Source of the DNA: Rhynchopus euleeides
Taxonomy: Eukaryota > Euglenozoa > Diplonemea > Diplonemida > Diplonemidae
DNA length: 64,000 nucleotides
Assembly: GCA_963210315.1 (NCBI GenBank)
Contig: OY723316.1
Span: forward strand, 124,001 to 188,000
Direction of reading: 5' to 3'
Shown: positions 1 through 10,859 of the stretch, piece by piece
Layout of the letters: the number at the start of each line of letters is the position of its first letter
Numbering within the stretch: position 1 is the stretch's first letter
The notes under the pieces: generated by a model
What the model saw: only the letters and a program-made list of their open reading frames with translations
What the model was told of the DNA's origin: nothing
Database searches by the model: none
Position numbers and translations under genes: made by a program

Positions 1-476
1 GACGGCGCTCATAACTAAGTTCAAGCGCCCCGTCGCTTCACAGCTACAACCGCTCTGATTTCCTCTTGTTTGTTGTGTTGGCGCTTCTACACACAAAGCC
101 GGGTGGGGTTAGGGTGAGGGTGTGTAGAGCACGTTTGGTTGCAGCTGTGGTGGGTCGCTTTCCGCTCACGAGTGTGCTTAAAAACAATACTGTCCTGTCC
201 GTTAGATTCACTCTTGATAACGGGGAAACATGAAATCAGTTGTTTTGCTTCCGGGGGGCCTTCGCCCTCGGCAACTTTTTCGGCAAAGTTCAGGCGGTAG
301 CCTCCTATAAAATAGGGGAAGTTCACCAGAACACACCGTGTCCGTTGGCAGTGTTGGACTAGCGGATCTGCATTGTACAGAAGTTGAGAGACCGCTGCAG
401 AACTGCTACGCTACCGTGTTCGGCACCGGAGCGGAGACACACCCCGCCTCTTGTAATAATTCAGTCATTCGGATAT
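1..476. other. No gene recognised
   Basis: Only short open frames on both strands, none resembling a known protein. The stretch ends at a small inverted-repeat element. Confidence 0.5.
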
Positions 477-574
477 GGGGGTCTTCGCTACGGAGTGATC
501 GTCAGTGCATTTTGGTGCATTTCCTGTTGAATTGGCTGAAAACTGATGAAGTTTGTCGACCAGCGAAGACCCCC
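477..574. mobile_element. 98-bp MITE with GGGGGTCTTCGCT ends
   Basis: The left end reads GGGGGTCTTCGCT and the right end reads AGCGAAGACCCCC, its exact reverse complement. The interior has no gene. Closely similar copies lie at 43360-43467 and, more diverged, at 8797-8890. The copy at 43360 shows a 3-bp target duplication, so the family is probably PIF/Harbinger-like (GGG ends, 3-bp duplication). That family assignment is inference. Confidence 0.75.
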
Positions 575-869
575 TGAAGCACAGAAAAGTAGTGGGGCAC
601 GCAGATGAGATACGGTTCGCAAACAATGAGCATGGCTTCCCTCGACACACGCCCCATGCATGGTTTTGGCTGGTCAGTGTTTTCGCGAGGTAAATCAAGG
701 GGGCAAACAAAAGCAACTCACCGCAAGCCGTCTGTGGTGGTCGCGAAGAACTTCAGTGTGGTTCCGGGATCCAACGCTCCGCGGCGCAGGGCAGGTGACA
801 AGAATAGCTGCCCAGCAGGTCGCGGCCAAAAGCCAGACCCACGGAGATGGCTCCAAACGTTACCCGGTG
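575..869. other. No gene recognised
   Basis: Open frames on the plus strand here overlap the antisense of the cyclase-like gene that ends at 870 and are shadows. Nothing else is seen. Confidence 0.4.
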
Positions 870-3500
870 CTATGCCTCAGGGTCAACAGGGCACAAGTCG
901 TAAGGTGTGCATTCCTGTGCAGACACCATGGCAGCCAGCCGGGCATATCCAGCTGTGTCGGCAGCGACTTTCTCGAGCGCAGCGGCTGCTCCCTTCCAGT
1001 CCTTCGCGCTGGCGCACTGCCAGCGTTCCAGTGGGCGTATGGGTTCTTGGCTTCCAGCGCTTCCATCTCGTACATCCACTCGCCGTTATCGCATGCCGAG
1101 CCTCTGAAGAAAAACTCGAACACAGGAAGGGGGCGGTTGGCCACTTTCAGATATTTGACGTAGCCCCGATGGTTTGTGTCGAACTCACGAGCGATCGCAG
1201 TCGTCACGTCAGCCAGCCCCCGCATTTTAAAGCCGCAGTTGTACCTCTCCAGCGCTGCGGCAAACGGCATCACATGCCCGAGGATCGTCACCCTCTTCAT
1301 GCCCGGGCACCCCAGATGCCCGACGCGTGTTGCGCCGGTGGCAACAGCACTGGACAGGCTGGCGCTGCCTGTCAGCTCCAACAGGGCCATGTTGTCGGAT
1401 GCATGCGACGCAGCGAGGGCAGCTGACGGCTTGTGCTGATTACACGAAGAGAATGCGTTGAACGTCCCCGACAGGTGGTCCCCCAAGAAGCTGTCCTGCA
1501 CCCCGCCGTTCAGCCTGACAGCTGAGAGCAGCCTGTCATCACGTCTGCGTTGATTCGCATTGCATCTGCGTCAGTCAGCTCTCCCGTCATGGTGTGCCAG
1601 CCCCTGATGTTGAACCACACGACAGTCACCTGACGCCGCTTCGTCACCAACGCCGCATCCTTCAGCAACATCGACTCATGTGAACCCGCCGATGACATCG
1701 CGCTATTGCGCGATTGACCCAGGGCTGTGCTGCGGCCGTTGCTGTCTGCCGAATGTACAGTTGCTGTCTCCACTTCTGATGTCATGTCCTCGTTCATCAG
1801 CAGCGAGTCGGGCATGTAGTTCCTGTACTCCGTGAGGTTGCGCACCATCGCCATGAAGGACTCCTGCATGCCTGACACCTCGCTGATGACTGCGGCTGCG
1901 GCATGTGCGTCCGCAGCGTCCAGGTGCATGTGTGCCACGTGGTGCATGTCGCGCTGCAGCTTGTGGATGGGGCCCGTCACAAGGCGGGCCACAACTGCAG
2001 AGATCACCAGCATCCCAAGCACCGCGCCCACCATCACACACCCGATCATGATGTATACATCCTGCTGCTGCTGGGTGCTGTCTGCCTTTGCACGCACGCT
2101 GTCGATGCGGATGTTTGCCATCGAGATGTCGATCGACTCCATCACTGTGCCCCGCGGCATAAGCAGCGACACGTACCACACAAGCTTGTCGCGTGTCGAG
2201 ACCTGCGTCACGAACCAGTACTCTGTGGTGGTATCGTTCGTCGTGTCCTTCCAGCTTTCGAACGACTCGCGTGTGCGTGCCACCGCCCCCTCGTACCCGC
2301 CGTCGCGCTCCCACAGCACAGCACGCCCGTGCCGTGCGATGGGCGACAGCACCGTCGAGTTGGAGGCCACCGTATGGTTCGTCACGTGGACCATCTTTAT
2401 GTATGCACGCTGCCGATTCGCCAGCTGCTCCATGTGGTACGTCACTACATGGAACTTGTTGACAGCCACCAGGTCACCTGTCTCGCCCGTCCAATGGTTC
2501 AGCGCCACAGCGTAGAGCAGCGAGTCTGCAGGCAGCGTCTGCCGTTTGAACATCTTTGCCAGCTCGAGACCCTGCATGTTGAGGTAGATGTACCCCAGCT
2601 GCCCTGCGTGGCGTGGTCCCTTCCGCACCTGGTCTGGGTGAGCCAGGCCCATGTACGTCGAGATGATCAAATTAGAGTGATGCGCGTACATGGGTGACAC
2701 ATGCATCGTGTTCGGCTCGTCGACCACACGAGACACATCCCCGCTGATCGCATTGAGGAAGCACCTTCCCAGGAGCTCGTTGCGCACCGAATGGCTCGAG
2801 AACGCCCACGGCCAGATACACAACCCACGCGACTGACCCGTAGCGAAGTTTGGGTACGGGTTGCACGGGAGGTGCGTGTCCTTCAACTGCCCCCGCTCCG
2901 ATGCCCCCGCGTCGAACATGACATCCCCAGTGCCGCTCCGGCGCCCAGTGGCTGCGTCACGTCTCTCGATCATCAGCATCACACGCTGGCCGGGGGCGAG
3001 CCTCCCTGTGGTCGGAGAGACAGGGAAGCAGGCGGCGTCGCCACCACGCCCACTTGTTGCGTTGGGATACGGAGGGCTGAAGGGAACCACACCCACAAGC
3101 AGGTGCGTGGTCCCGCCGTCGAGCAGTGGGTACATCTTGGAGAACATCACCGGCTGCAGCACGTTGCCGAACCAGTCGGGGTCTGTGATGGTGTCCGGGT
3201 GGTGCTGGAGGATGTACTGCGACAGCTGCCGCATCGCCGTCACAGGGAGGTCGAGGAACTGGCGCACCTCCTTGCGCACCCCATCCAGCACGCGTGTGAG
3301 GTACAGCCCTCCGAGCATCTGCAGGTCGGTGTTGCTCGCAGCCAGGCTGCGCGACACATGGTCAGTTCTTCACCCGTGTTGCGTGCGTCCTGCAGCAGGG
3401 CGTCGCCCGTCTGCATCGAGATGCTCCCGACAATGGCTATCGTCAGCAGCACCAGCACCAGGTTCACCCCGACCAGCACCGTACGCAGCCCGACTGACAT
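870..3500 (-). CDS. Membrane-bound class III nucleotide cyclase-like protein, frame-disrupted
   Basis: The start is the ATG at 3500, followed at once by a hydrophobic segment (VLVGVNLVLVLLTIAIVG). About 430 residues of probable outside sensor region follow, then a second membrane segment (IMIGCVMVGAVLGMLVISAV), a HAMP-like linker and the YxxYxPxSLL motif usual before cyclase domains. The catalytic part reads WFNIRGW where active enzymes have F-x-D-I-x-G-F, so the first metal-binding Asp is Asn. The second metal site, FLGDHLSG, keeps Asp. The reading frame changes three times, near 3360, 1530 and 1015, each as if one base were missing. Near 1530 the spacing to the GD motif then equals that of the intact paralogue at 10860-12623 (24 residues). 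This suggests base-call errors or a young pseudogene rather than introns. Activity is doubtful. Confidence 0.65.
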
Positions 3501-5614
3501 GTTAACTTGTTGTGTAGGAGAAGTTGTACTACTGCTGGCTGGCTTGCTATTGGGTGGATGGGGTGGGGTGGAAGTGAAGCAGAAGGAGGGGGGGGGGCAA
3601 CAATCCGCCAAAATACCCCCCCGCCTCCGCAGGCCCTGCCGGTGCCAAAGCCGCACATGGTGCGTAACACACAGCACCCACCCAAGAAGCAGCGGCTATC
3701 GTGCGACAATAGGATCGAGGGGGGGGGGTCGGGGGGGGGGGGGGGGGGGTGTGGGAGGCAGACACCCTCACCTGCAAACCCACTCAGTGCCCAAAGCTGC
3801 AACCAGCCCTGACCACACACAAGGCTCCCCCTCCCCTTGCGCTGCCTACTGCAGCTGCGGCGAGCCGGCAGTGCAGAACGGTGCCTCCCGAGCCCCTGTC
3901 TGTGAGGCTAAACCTCTCTTCATTGAACTTCAAAGGCGCCCCAAGGGGGGGAGGGGTGCCCTTGAGGGAGGGGGTGGGGGTAGGGTAGGGTTCTAACGTC
4001 TAACCAGAGAAGAATGTTAGCGGGTGGGGGGGGGGGGGGGGGATGGTGGTCTGGTCAAGCTTTTGGGAGATTTTTTTTTGGCCTGGTCAACCACCTGGTC
4101 ACGCCGCTGGCTCGGCCACCGTGGAGGGTGGGGCGGTGACGAGAGGTTTGTGGGATCACGCCAGGCTGAAGGAGGTGAAGATACATGACGGTGGGCATGC
4201 ACAGTGCGCTAGTGACCCCACAAACAAGTGGGCCTGCATGGTGCCTAACATGTTCGCTATTTTTTTATAGAAACAAGCGGGCTTGGGACTTCCTTTCTGC
4301 CACACTTATGTGTCACGCACTGCGTCACGGTACAGCCAGTGTGTTGTGAAGCGGCTCGCCTTCTCTCTTCTGCACTTCTGAGCGAAGGCACTCCACTTGG
4401 TGTACGCTTCCGCTTGTTAGATCCACTTCTTCGGAGGGTTACTAGCGCACCGTGTGATGAATGAGGGTAGGGGGTGGTGGGGTGGGTAGCCTCTGCAGTG
4501 CTCTTCTGCTGCTGTCTGAGAGGCAGACCATGTAACTTTACGAGTGGGGGGGAGGGGGGATCGTAGTTAATGTCGAAAGACGCAGAAAAGGTTCCCCACA
4601 CACACACACCCATCCATGGCGATTGCCCCTCCATGCCTCTCCCACCGCCCACCCCACATCCCACATCCACCCCATACCCCGTTCTGTTGACGTTTCCATT
4701 TGTGTGCTCTCATCCGTCAAAATGCAAAGCCTCGGCAAAGCTCAGAAAGACAGCACCACCAGGCACACCTGCACATGAAATCTTTTTGAAGGAGTACATA
4801 GCACACAAAGTATCAAAGTTCCCACCTGGTCACCTACACACACACATGCACACCCACCCACACAACCTGGAGACATGCCGCGCTTCCCACCGCATGCTGC
4901 ACCGGTTTGCCGACAGAGTTGGGCCCCGCAGTGACAGCGCAGGCTGGAACGCAACGGGTAGATACCCCCCTCCCACCCTCCGATAGTGGTATCTACCCGG
5001 TAGGCTGTGGCTAATCCTTGAAAAGTGTGGTCTTGATGCATGTCTCCAAATTGCCTCGAAAAACTGGTCTGGACATGGCAACACTCCCACACGCACACAC
5101 ACGTTAACCTTTTGTTTATAGCAGTGCAGGTTCACACCGAGCACACCCTGCTCCTGATGTGATACCCACTGCCACACACACACACACCCACGGGGGTGCT
5201 GCCTCCCCCCACGTCACACACACGCGTGACTGATTTTATAGCTGCTGAGCAGTGCAGATCGCACCGAGCACACCCTGCTCCTGATGCGATCACCACACCA
5301 CACGTGAACCTGTTTGCCGCAGTGTACGAACACCCTGGGCGTGATGCGATACAACACTGCCATGCCCACACACACACACACACGTTAACCTCTAAGCTTG
5401 GTGAAGTCGGACCTGCTCAATGGGTACCCCCCACCCCCCCCCCCCCACACCCACACCACCCCCATCCCCACCCTCGCCCCGCCCCCCTGGAACCGCCTCG
5501 CTGGTCAGAACCCTTGGGCAGTCAACTGGACCACCATAGCCACGGTGCGTGCCTGTGTGTGCCCCTCCAGACAGGGCCAAAAGCCGCCACGTGGGCATCC
5601 CCGACCGATTGGTG
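3501..5614. other. Intergenic, G-runs and CA repeats
   Basis: No gene is recognised. The stretch contains long plus-strand G runs (around 3719-3750 and 4026-4042), CA-rich runs from 4595 on, and the 5093-5390 tandem repeat. The open frames are low-complexity Pro/His/Gly strings. Confidence 0.5.
5093..5392. repeat. Three imperfect tandem copies of a roughly 100-bp CA-rich unit
   Basis: Each unit has CACGTGAACCT or CACGTTAACCT-like text, a GCAGTG block, CACCGAGCACACCCTGCTCC or a degraded form, TGATGYGATAC or GATGCGATCAC, then a run of CA. Copies begin near 5097, 5215 and 5300 and are diverged. No function is evident. Confidence 0.6.
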
Positions 5615-7538
5615 CTATTGCTGCTGCTGCGGTGGTGCGGTACGCTGGGCAGCCTGTGCCTGTGCCTGCTGCTGCTGCTGTTGTTGCTGCTGCGCGGATG
5701 CACGTGGCTGGACTGCGGGCGGGACCTCATCCTCGAGGTGTGTGTATTCGAAGCGGAACTCATCCTTCTCTGCGTTGGTCCACGTGTTGTAGTCGAAGCA
5801 GAAGTACGAACCCATCTCGTAGTCATCGGTGTTCTCAGTGGGCGATGACTTCCTCTGAAACCATTGGTTCAGCTGCTTGTGGTATCTGTGCCGTGTAGAG
5901 GGGTAGGTGTGGTTGTGCTGGTGATAAACCCCCCAGGTGTGTTTTTAATCCCCGGTCTTCCCAGCCAAAAATCCCCGATTCATCCCCGCTTTTTTCCAGC
6001 CAAAAATGGTACCCAATGTCCCTCCTCCCCAGTGTGGGGCCCTTGGTCTTGTACCAAATAATGGGTTCCTTCCACGGTTCCTCCCGCTCGCGCCATCCTC
6101 GGGTGCTGGAGGAAAACCCCAAAAAAACGGCTTTCGGGAACGTTATTCCGACGATACCCCCCGATATGCCAGCTGAAACAGCCCAAGGAGTTGCTGCAGT
6201 TACTAGACGGGCAAACACACGCTCCACGGGGGGTCTGGGGGGTGGAGCCCCCAGCCGTCGGAGGCCACGGTAGTGAACATCTGTTCATTGTGGGCGTACA
6301 GATTCTGTGTGAGTTGGCTGCGTCCTCCTGAGGCTACCGGAGCTGTTGGATTCCTGACCTGATGGGAATCGAAGGACTTGGGTACGAGATATCCGCCACA
6401 GGGGGGTCTGGGGGGCGGAGCCCCCCAGCCGCCGGAGGCCACGGTAGTGAACGTCTGGCTCTTGGCTGGAAAAAAAACCAGATTTTGGCTGGAAAAAAAT
6501 CGGTTTTTTGCTGGAAAAAAACCTGGTTTTGGCTGGAAAAAAACCGGAAAAAGGGCGGATGCCAAAAAGACTCATCCTCATCCCCCGCTAGAAATACACC
6601 TGAAACCCCCCCCCCCCCCCGCAAAAAAAGATTCGGAGCTGTGCCATGAGTTTTGTTGGAAAAACACGCACACACCCACGCGAACCATTGTTTTGTCCGG
6701 TGTGTGGGTCACACATACAACACCATCACCTCCCTCCCCCCGCCCCCCTGCCGCTCCACGACACACCACTGCACAGGCCATACCTCCAGGAAGCAAGCTT
6801 CAGCTGCCTCGCAGCAAGGTACTGCTGGTAGGTGTTCTGCTGATAGTAGAAGGCGAAGAACAGCGAGTCGTTGTCCAGCCTCCGGAACAGCTCCGGCACA
6901 CCCAGAGACGCCAGCTGCTGCTGCGGGTAGTAGTGCGGCGTCTTGTAAGGCCTGCCCGAGGGCTGCCAGGGGCGCTCGGAGTCCTTCGGCGTGACGATGT
7001 TGGTGTACGACCCGAGCAGCAGCCGCTCGTTCACCTCGGGCGACAGGACCTGCTTCTTCCGCTGCACCGGCTGCCCTGCACCCGGCTGCTGCTGTGGCAG
7101 CAGCACTGCAGCCTGCTGCGTCAGCCCGCCCACCCCTGGTGCTGTCGGCGTGTTCCCCAGGGGGAACGGCGACAGGGTGGTCGCAACGACCGCCGCGGCA
7201 GCAGCCACCGCAGGCTGGGAAGACATGTAGTGCGGCGGCTGCTGCGCGCCCGAGGGGACAAAGCTGGGAGTGGTGGCATCGAGCCCGTCGCTCATGGTGG
7301 GTTCGGTGGGGAGCGGGGCAGCGTCGTGGAGGAAGGGTGTGCTGCCTGCGGCGGGGAGCGGCGGCGGCGCGTCGGCGGCGTGCTGCTTCCACGCGGTGTT
7401 GGTGTTGGACACGATGTCGTCGAATTTCACCGCCTCCTCCTTCACCGCCTGCACGTCGATGTCGAAGTCGTCGTCCATCTCATCCTCCTCCCCATGCTGC
7501 TGCAGCTCTTCCCTCAGCTCGTCGTCTGTCTTCATCAT
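5615..7538 (-). CDS. CNOT3: CCR4-NOT complex subunit 3/5 (NOT box), two exons
   Basis: NOT3-type subunits act in the CCR4-NOT deadenylase, joining CNOT2 on the CNOT1 scaffold. Exon A is 7538-6784 and exon B is 5885-5615. The donor is CTGGAG|GTATGG and the acceptor GGCACAG|ATACC; splicing gives SWRYHKQLNQWFQRK, the conserved NOT-box sequence. Upstream are YKTPHYYPQ and LFRRLDNDSLFFAFYYQQNT, and downstream MGSYFCFDY and FRFEYTHLEDE, as in CNOT3. A Pro/Ala/Gln linker precedes the box and a poly-Gln tail ends the protein (TAG at 5617-5615). The N-terminal coiled-coil Not3 domain is not seen. The frame stays open past the first ATG (7538) to a possible acceptor, CCCGCAG, ending at 7552, so upstream exons are likely. 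The symbol denotes family; NOT5 is the yeast name. Confidence 0.85.
6061..6457 (+). repeat. Dispersed paired-hairpin repeat, copy 1
   Basis: About 400 bases align with 37829-38213, sharing GGTTCCTTCC, TTACTAGACGGGC and GTACAGATTCTGTGTGAGTT. Two direct copies of a GC-rich hairpin box lie at 6225-6294 and 6398-6456; the box core is GGGGGGCGGAGCCCCCC followed by GCCGGAGGCCACGG. Related pairs are at 10113-10400, 27409-27629, 34121-34341 and 37979-38212. No protein is encoded. It is probably a non-autonomous mobile element of unknown class. Confidence 0.75.
6463..6548 (+). repeat. Short tandem TTGGCTGGAAAAAAA units
   Basis: Four to five units of GGCTGGAAAAAAA with variable linkers lie just 3' of the second hairpin box in the CNOT3 intron. 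The reverse-complement words CCAGCCAAAAAT occur at 5960-6008 at the other side of the same repeat. Confidence 0.7.
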
Positions 7539-7890
7539 AGCAGACACACAGCTGCGGGACGTTTAGATGCTGGGTGCAGAACACAGCAGGGATGCAGCCA
7601 CCCCCACACTCTCTGTCACACACAGGCGAACCTTCTTAGTTTAGTGTAAGTTGCCACCGAGCGGACAAGCTTGATGCCGCCTTCCACTGTCTGCCGCCAC
7701 CCGCCCGCCCGCCCACACACAACACACACCACAACGCGAAGCGGGGAATGTAATGCCCAGCACGCCAGGGGGGAGGGGGCGGCGAACGCTGCTATGCTGC
7801 CTCTGCAACTCTGTCCTCTGCAGCCAGACCACTGCGGGAGTCGCTCCTGCCCTAACACATGCAGGGTGCGCAGGTGTCTTCTCTGCAGGT

Positions 7891-7965
7891 GGTGTGGTGT
7901 GGTGTGGTGTGGTGTGGTGTGGTGTGGTGTGGTGTGGTGTGGTGTGGTGTGGTGTGGTGTGGTGT
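7891..7965. repeat. (GGTGT)15 microsatellite
   Basis: Fifteen perfect GGTGT units in a row. The open frames across it on both strands are artefacts of the pentamer. Confidence 0.95.
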
Positions 7966-7997
7966 GTACAGGTGGGTAGGGTGAGGGGGGGGGGGGG

Positions 7998-8025
7998 TTT
8001 TGATCGTCGAGAGGGAATGGAAAAG
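7998..8025 (+). repeat. Dispersed repeat GATCGTCGAGAG, copy 1
   Basis: The text TTTGATCGTCGAGAGGGAAT then GGAAAAG follows a G run. The same block follows G runs at 8381 and 8961, and a minus-strand relative lies at 41075-41131. Confidence 0.7.
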
Positions 8026-8043
8026 TAAGAGGGGGGGGGGGGG

Positions 8044-8165
8044 GTATTGAAATTGAAGTGAAAGGAAGCGCCAAAGATGATCTCCATTCACTCGTTATGC
8101 AGGGTGGTGACCGGGATCCAGTGCTAACTCGACACGGCCAGTGTTCTGGTGTTGCACTGCGTGGG
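8044..8165 (+). repeat. Dispersed repeat, paired with 34865-34985
   Basis: About 120 bases align with 34865-34985. They share a GTGAAATCGAAG-like start, CACTCGTTATGCAGG in the middle, and GTGTGGGCAAT or GCGTGGGCAAT at the end. Both copies follow a G run. No coding potential is convincing. Confidence 0.6.
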
Positions 8166-8380
8166 CAATAGTAGGATGAGATTGGCGTGCATAAACGTTC
8201 TTTGGTTCCCGCTATCAGACGCCAAGGCATCCATGTGGGGAAGTGTGTGCGTAACCAGTGCCACCATTGAGGACAGGTTTGTGTCACCTCTGCAACCTAT
8301 TGTGACGCTTTCAAGGTGGTATTCCATTTGCATGGCAGCTCGTTTGTTCAAAGTATCAAGGTGGCGTTAAGGTGGGGGGG

Positions 8381-8422
8381 TTTGATCGTCGAGAGTGAAC
8401 GGAAAAGCAAGTCGCCCAGCAC
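8381..8422 (+). repeat. Dispersed repeat GATCGTCGAGAG, copy 2
   Basis: A G run is followed by TTTGATCGTCGAGAGTGAAC, GGAAAAGCAAGTC and GCCCAGCACCT. The last two blocks also occur in copies 3 and 4, so the unit is at least 45 bases long. Confidence 0.7.
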
Positions 8423-8796
8423 CTGAGGCAACGAGGGAATCACACACGCGCTGGCATCCCGTCACTCGAGAGGCGGGGGGGCTGTGCCCGAGATTTGGCA
8501 ATATAGCGACACGATCGGGCTGTGCCGCGTCGGTCTGCTGTGTGGGCAACAGAGCAAAGGGGGTGCATGTTGGGCGGTGGGGAAACGCCCCGTAGCACCC
8601 ACCAGGCGTTATGTCATGCAGGGGTGGGAACTGATCAGCCGTGCCTTTCCGCAAAGAATAGGTCTGCGCCACATGTTGCCTGCTGACAAGGATAAAGCGC
8701 GGTTGATTTAGGAACTGGCAGTCTGCTCGGTAATCATTGAAGCCATTACTCCCAGACTGGGGCTTTTAGCCATTTCAAGAGCAACTCCCGCAGCCA

Positions 8797-8890
8797 GGGG
8801 GGTCTTCGCTCCGTGCCAAAAAATGTGCCAGGTTTGCAACCTATTTTAATAAGGCAGCTCACTTTTCTTGCACAGTGGAGCGAAGGCCCC
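8797..8890. mobile_element. Diverged copy of the GGGGTCTTCGCT MITE
   Basis: The left end reads GGGGTCTTCGCT and the right end reads AGCGAAGGCCCC, one mismatch in the inverted repeat. The size is close to the copies at 477 and 43360. The interior differs, so it is an older or different subfamily member. Confidence 0.6.
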
Positions 8891-8960
8891 TCTATGGGGT
8901 GGTTGCCTTGCTGTCTTTTTGCGCCACTGACAGTTGCGGTAAAAACGGGGGGGGGGGGGG

Positions 8961-9020
8961 TTTGATCGTCGAGAGTGAATGGAAAAGCGTAAGCCTCCCA
9001 GCACCTTCTTGCAATGTTAG
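8961..9020 (+). repeat. Dispersed repeat GATCGTCGAGAG, copy 3
   Basis: A run of 14 G is followed by TTTGATCGTCGAGAGTGAAT, GGAAAAGC, CTCCCAGCACCTTC and TTGCAATGTTAGT. The inverted relative at 41075-41131 matches almost throughout, including the TTGCAATGTTAG end. Confidence 0.7.
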
Positions 9021-9991
9021 TCCTTTTTGTAGTCACTACACCAGATATGCTGTACAAGGCAGATCAATGCACAATGGGAGGGTGTGTAGTAGTCTGTCAG
9101 TGGCCTGGTGGTTGGACCACAACACAGTATCACTAAAACACGACCAGGTGTCTGTACGTAAGACGTAGTCTCTCCTTGACACCATACACTTTGTGCTCCT
9201 GTACAGGCCTGGGCGGGGAACGAGCCCTTTTTCCAGGTTTTTTGGGTCGGGGAACCAGGTTTTTTCTAAGAATTTTTACAAGGGATTTTTTGCTCGCCCC
9301 CCCACAGTTTCCATGCGCGTGCCCGTCAGGCGGGACTTTTTCTATGATTTCTCTCCGCGTCATCATGTGACAGCTCTAGAGTGATGCCCAGTTCTTGAGA
9401 GATGCATACGGCAGAGAGTGCCCCTCATGCGCGTTACAGCTGAAAATGAATGAGGATCACCTGGCGCTCGTTCTCATCGGGGGTTGTGCTCCGCAGGGAC
9501 TCAATACACCTTGGCACCCTCGTAGGACTGGACATGCCAGCAGCTGAAGGACAGTTACAAAGCTGCCACTCACCACCCACCTGCTGGCCCTTCAGGTCTG
9601 AAAGCCCAAAAGCTCCCGGGGATTTTTAAGCACATGCATGATGCGTAAAAGTGTAGGAGTGCTTCCGACGACCTGCTTCTTTTCAGTGTGTCTTGCTATT
9701 TCGTGTTCACATGTGCTCCACACCCACATCAAAGCAGCAGGCTAGGGTGGTGGAAGCGTCAACGCATCATTAAGGAAGAAGGAAGCACGGTCGCTACGCT
9801 TTTTGCTGTGGTGCGGACCATATTCAGCGCAGTAGGGTGACCTCTCCGATTTTCCAAAACTGCTGGTTTACTGGTTTGGGGAACGGTCGCCGGCAGACCG
9901 TTGAAATGCCCGTGTTAGCAAGGCACACTCACGTTTCAGGTAGCGTGCCGCGTGTCACGCATGTCGCGAACGCGGCGAGTGCATCTCCCAG

Positions 9992-10093
9992 GTGGGGAAG
10001 TCCGACCTCCTGTCCGATGTCAACCAGGCTTCGAAGAAGCGCTTCATGGATGCGGCGCTGACCTCTTACGCTGCACTGTACCCGGGGAAGTGA
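9992..10093 (+). CDS. Possible 3' exon of an unidentified gene
   Basis: After TCTCCCAG, a plausible acceptor, the plus strand reads 33 codons to a TGA: VGKSDLLSDVNQ, then ASKKRFMDAALTSYAALYPGK as two short blocks. The composition looks protein-like rather than random. No family is recognised and no upstream exon is found. A dispersed repeat begins within 20 bases of the stop. Confidence 0.2.
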   Translation: MGKSDLLSDVNQASKKRFMDAALTSYAALYPGK

Positions 10094-10112
10094 GATGGAC
10101 GGGCAAACGCTA

Positions 10113-10400
10113 CATGGGGGGTCTGGGGGGCGGAGCCCCCCAGCCGCCGGAGGCCACGGTCGCGAACATCTGTTCGTGTGGGCGTACAGATTCTGGCGTA
10201 CAGATTGATTCTGGTAGCGAACATCTGTCCGTGTGGGCGTACAGATTCTGTGCGAGTTGGCTGCGTCCTCCTGAGGCGACTGGAATGGTTGGACCCCGAC
10301 CTGATGGGATTCGAAGGACTCGAGTACGAGACATACGCCACAGGGGGGTCTGGGGGGCGGAGCCCCCCAGCCGCCGGAGGCCACGGTAGTGAACGTCTGG
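10113..10400 (+). repeat. Dispersed paired-hairpin repeat, copy 2
   Basis: Two direct GC-hairpin boxes (10113-10174 and 10339-10400) surround a spacer with GTGTGGGCGTACAGATTCTG twice, then GAGTTGGCTGCGTCCTCCTG and GACTCGAGTACGAGA-type text. The spacer matches those of copies 1 and 5 apart from the internal duplication. Confidence 0.75.
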
Positions 10401-10859
10401 CTCTCCAGTTGGCCAGCGGCGAACTGTACGGGGGACAGACTTCCCTTCCATCCTTGTGCGTGTCGACTGGGAAAAAATGAGAAAAAAAATTTCCTCTGCG
10501 AAACAACCTTAGAAAAAAAATCCCCTCACAAAATTCTTAGAAAAAAACTTTTTGGTCCCTTACAAAAATTCTTAGAAAAAAAGTTCAGAATCCTGAAAGT
10601 GGGGAACAAGCCCCCCAGTTAGGAACAGCCCTGCTCCTGTATCGTTGTTTTTTTGTACGAATAAATGACGGAGGGGAAGGAGAGGAAGGGAAAGCAGGCG
10701 TGTTTTGTAGTGGGGCATATCTACTACGCAGGTTCGGCTGCCAACCCACTGGCAAGAGAGGGGGGGGCGTCAAGCAACTGCCTGCTTGGAAAAGCAGTGC
10801 AACGGAAACTTGTTGTGGGGGGGTGGGGGGGTCCACGCATTGCAAGACACACCCAACCA
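10401..10859. other. Intergenic with CTTAGAAAAAAA units
   Basis: No gene is seen. Three CTTAGAAAAAAA units with similar linkers lie at 10506-10585. The complementary word TTTTTTCTAAGAATTTTTAC occurs at 9258-9277. A G-rich stretch lies at 10816-10830. Confidence 0.5.

Larger units (their letters stand above)
5886..6783 (-). other. Intron of the CNOT3-type gene, filled with repeats
   Basis: This 898-base intron is bounded by GTATGG and CACAG on the minus strand. It carries the 6061-6457 dispersed paired-hairpin repeat and a run of short TTGGCTGGAAAAAAA units. Repeat insertion probably accounts for most of its length. Confidence 0.75.
7548..9990. other. Intergenic, microsatellite and dispersed repeats
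   Basis: No gene is recognised beyond possible upstream exons of the CNOT3-type gene. The stretch holds the GGTGT microsatellite, poly-G runs, three copies of a TTTGATCGTCGAGAG repeat and a MITE copy, listed separately. Confidence 0.45.

Noticed and set aside
100-125. Telomere-like GGGGTTAGGGTGAGGG (also GGGTAGGGTAGGG near 3975)
   Set aside because: Only two to three degenerate units, internal to the sequence; chance in G-rich text is more likely.
605-2697. Plus-strand open frames of 160-270 codons between 605 and 2697
   Set aside because: They are antisense shadows of the cyclase-like gene, with low-complexity His/Arg/Cys composition typical of GC-rich reverse frames.
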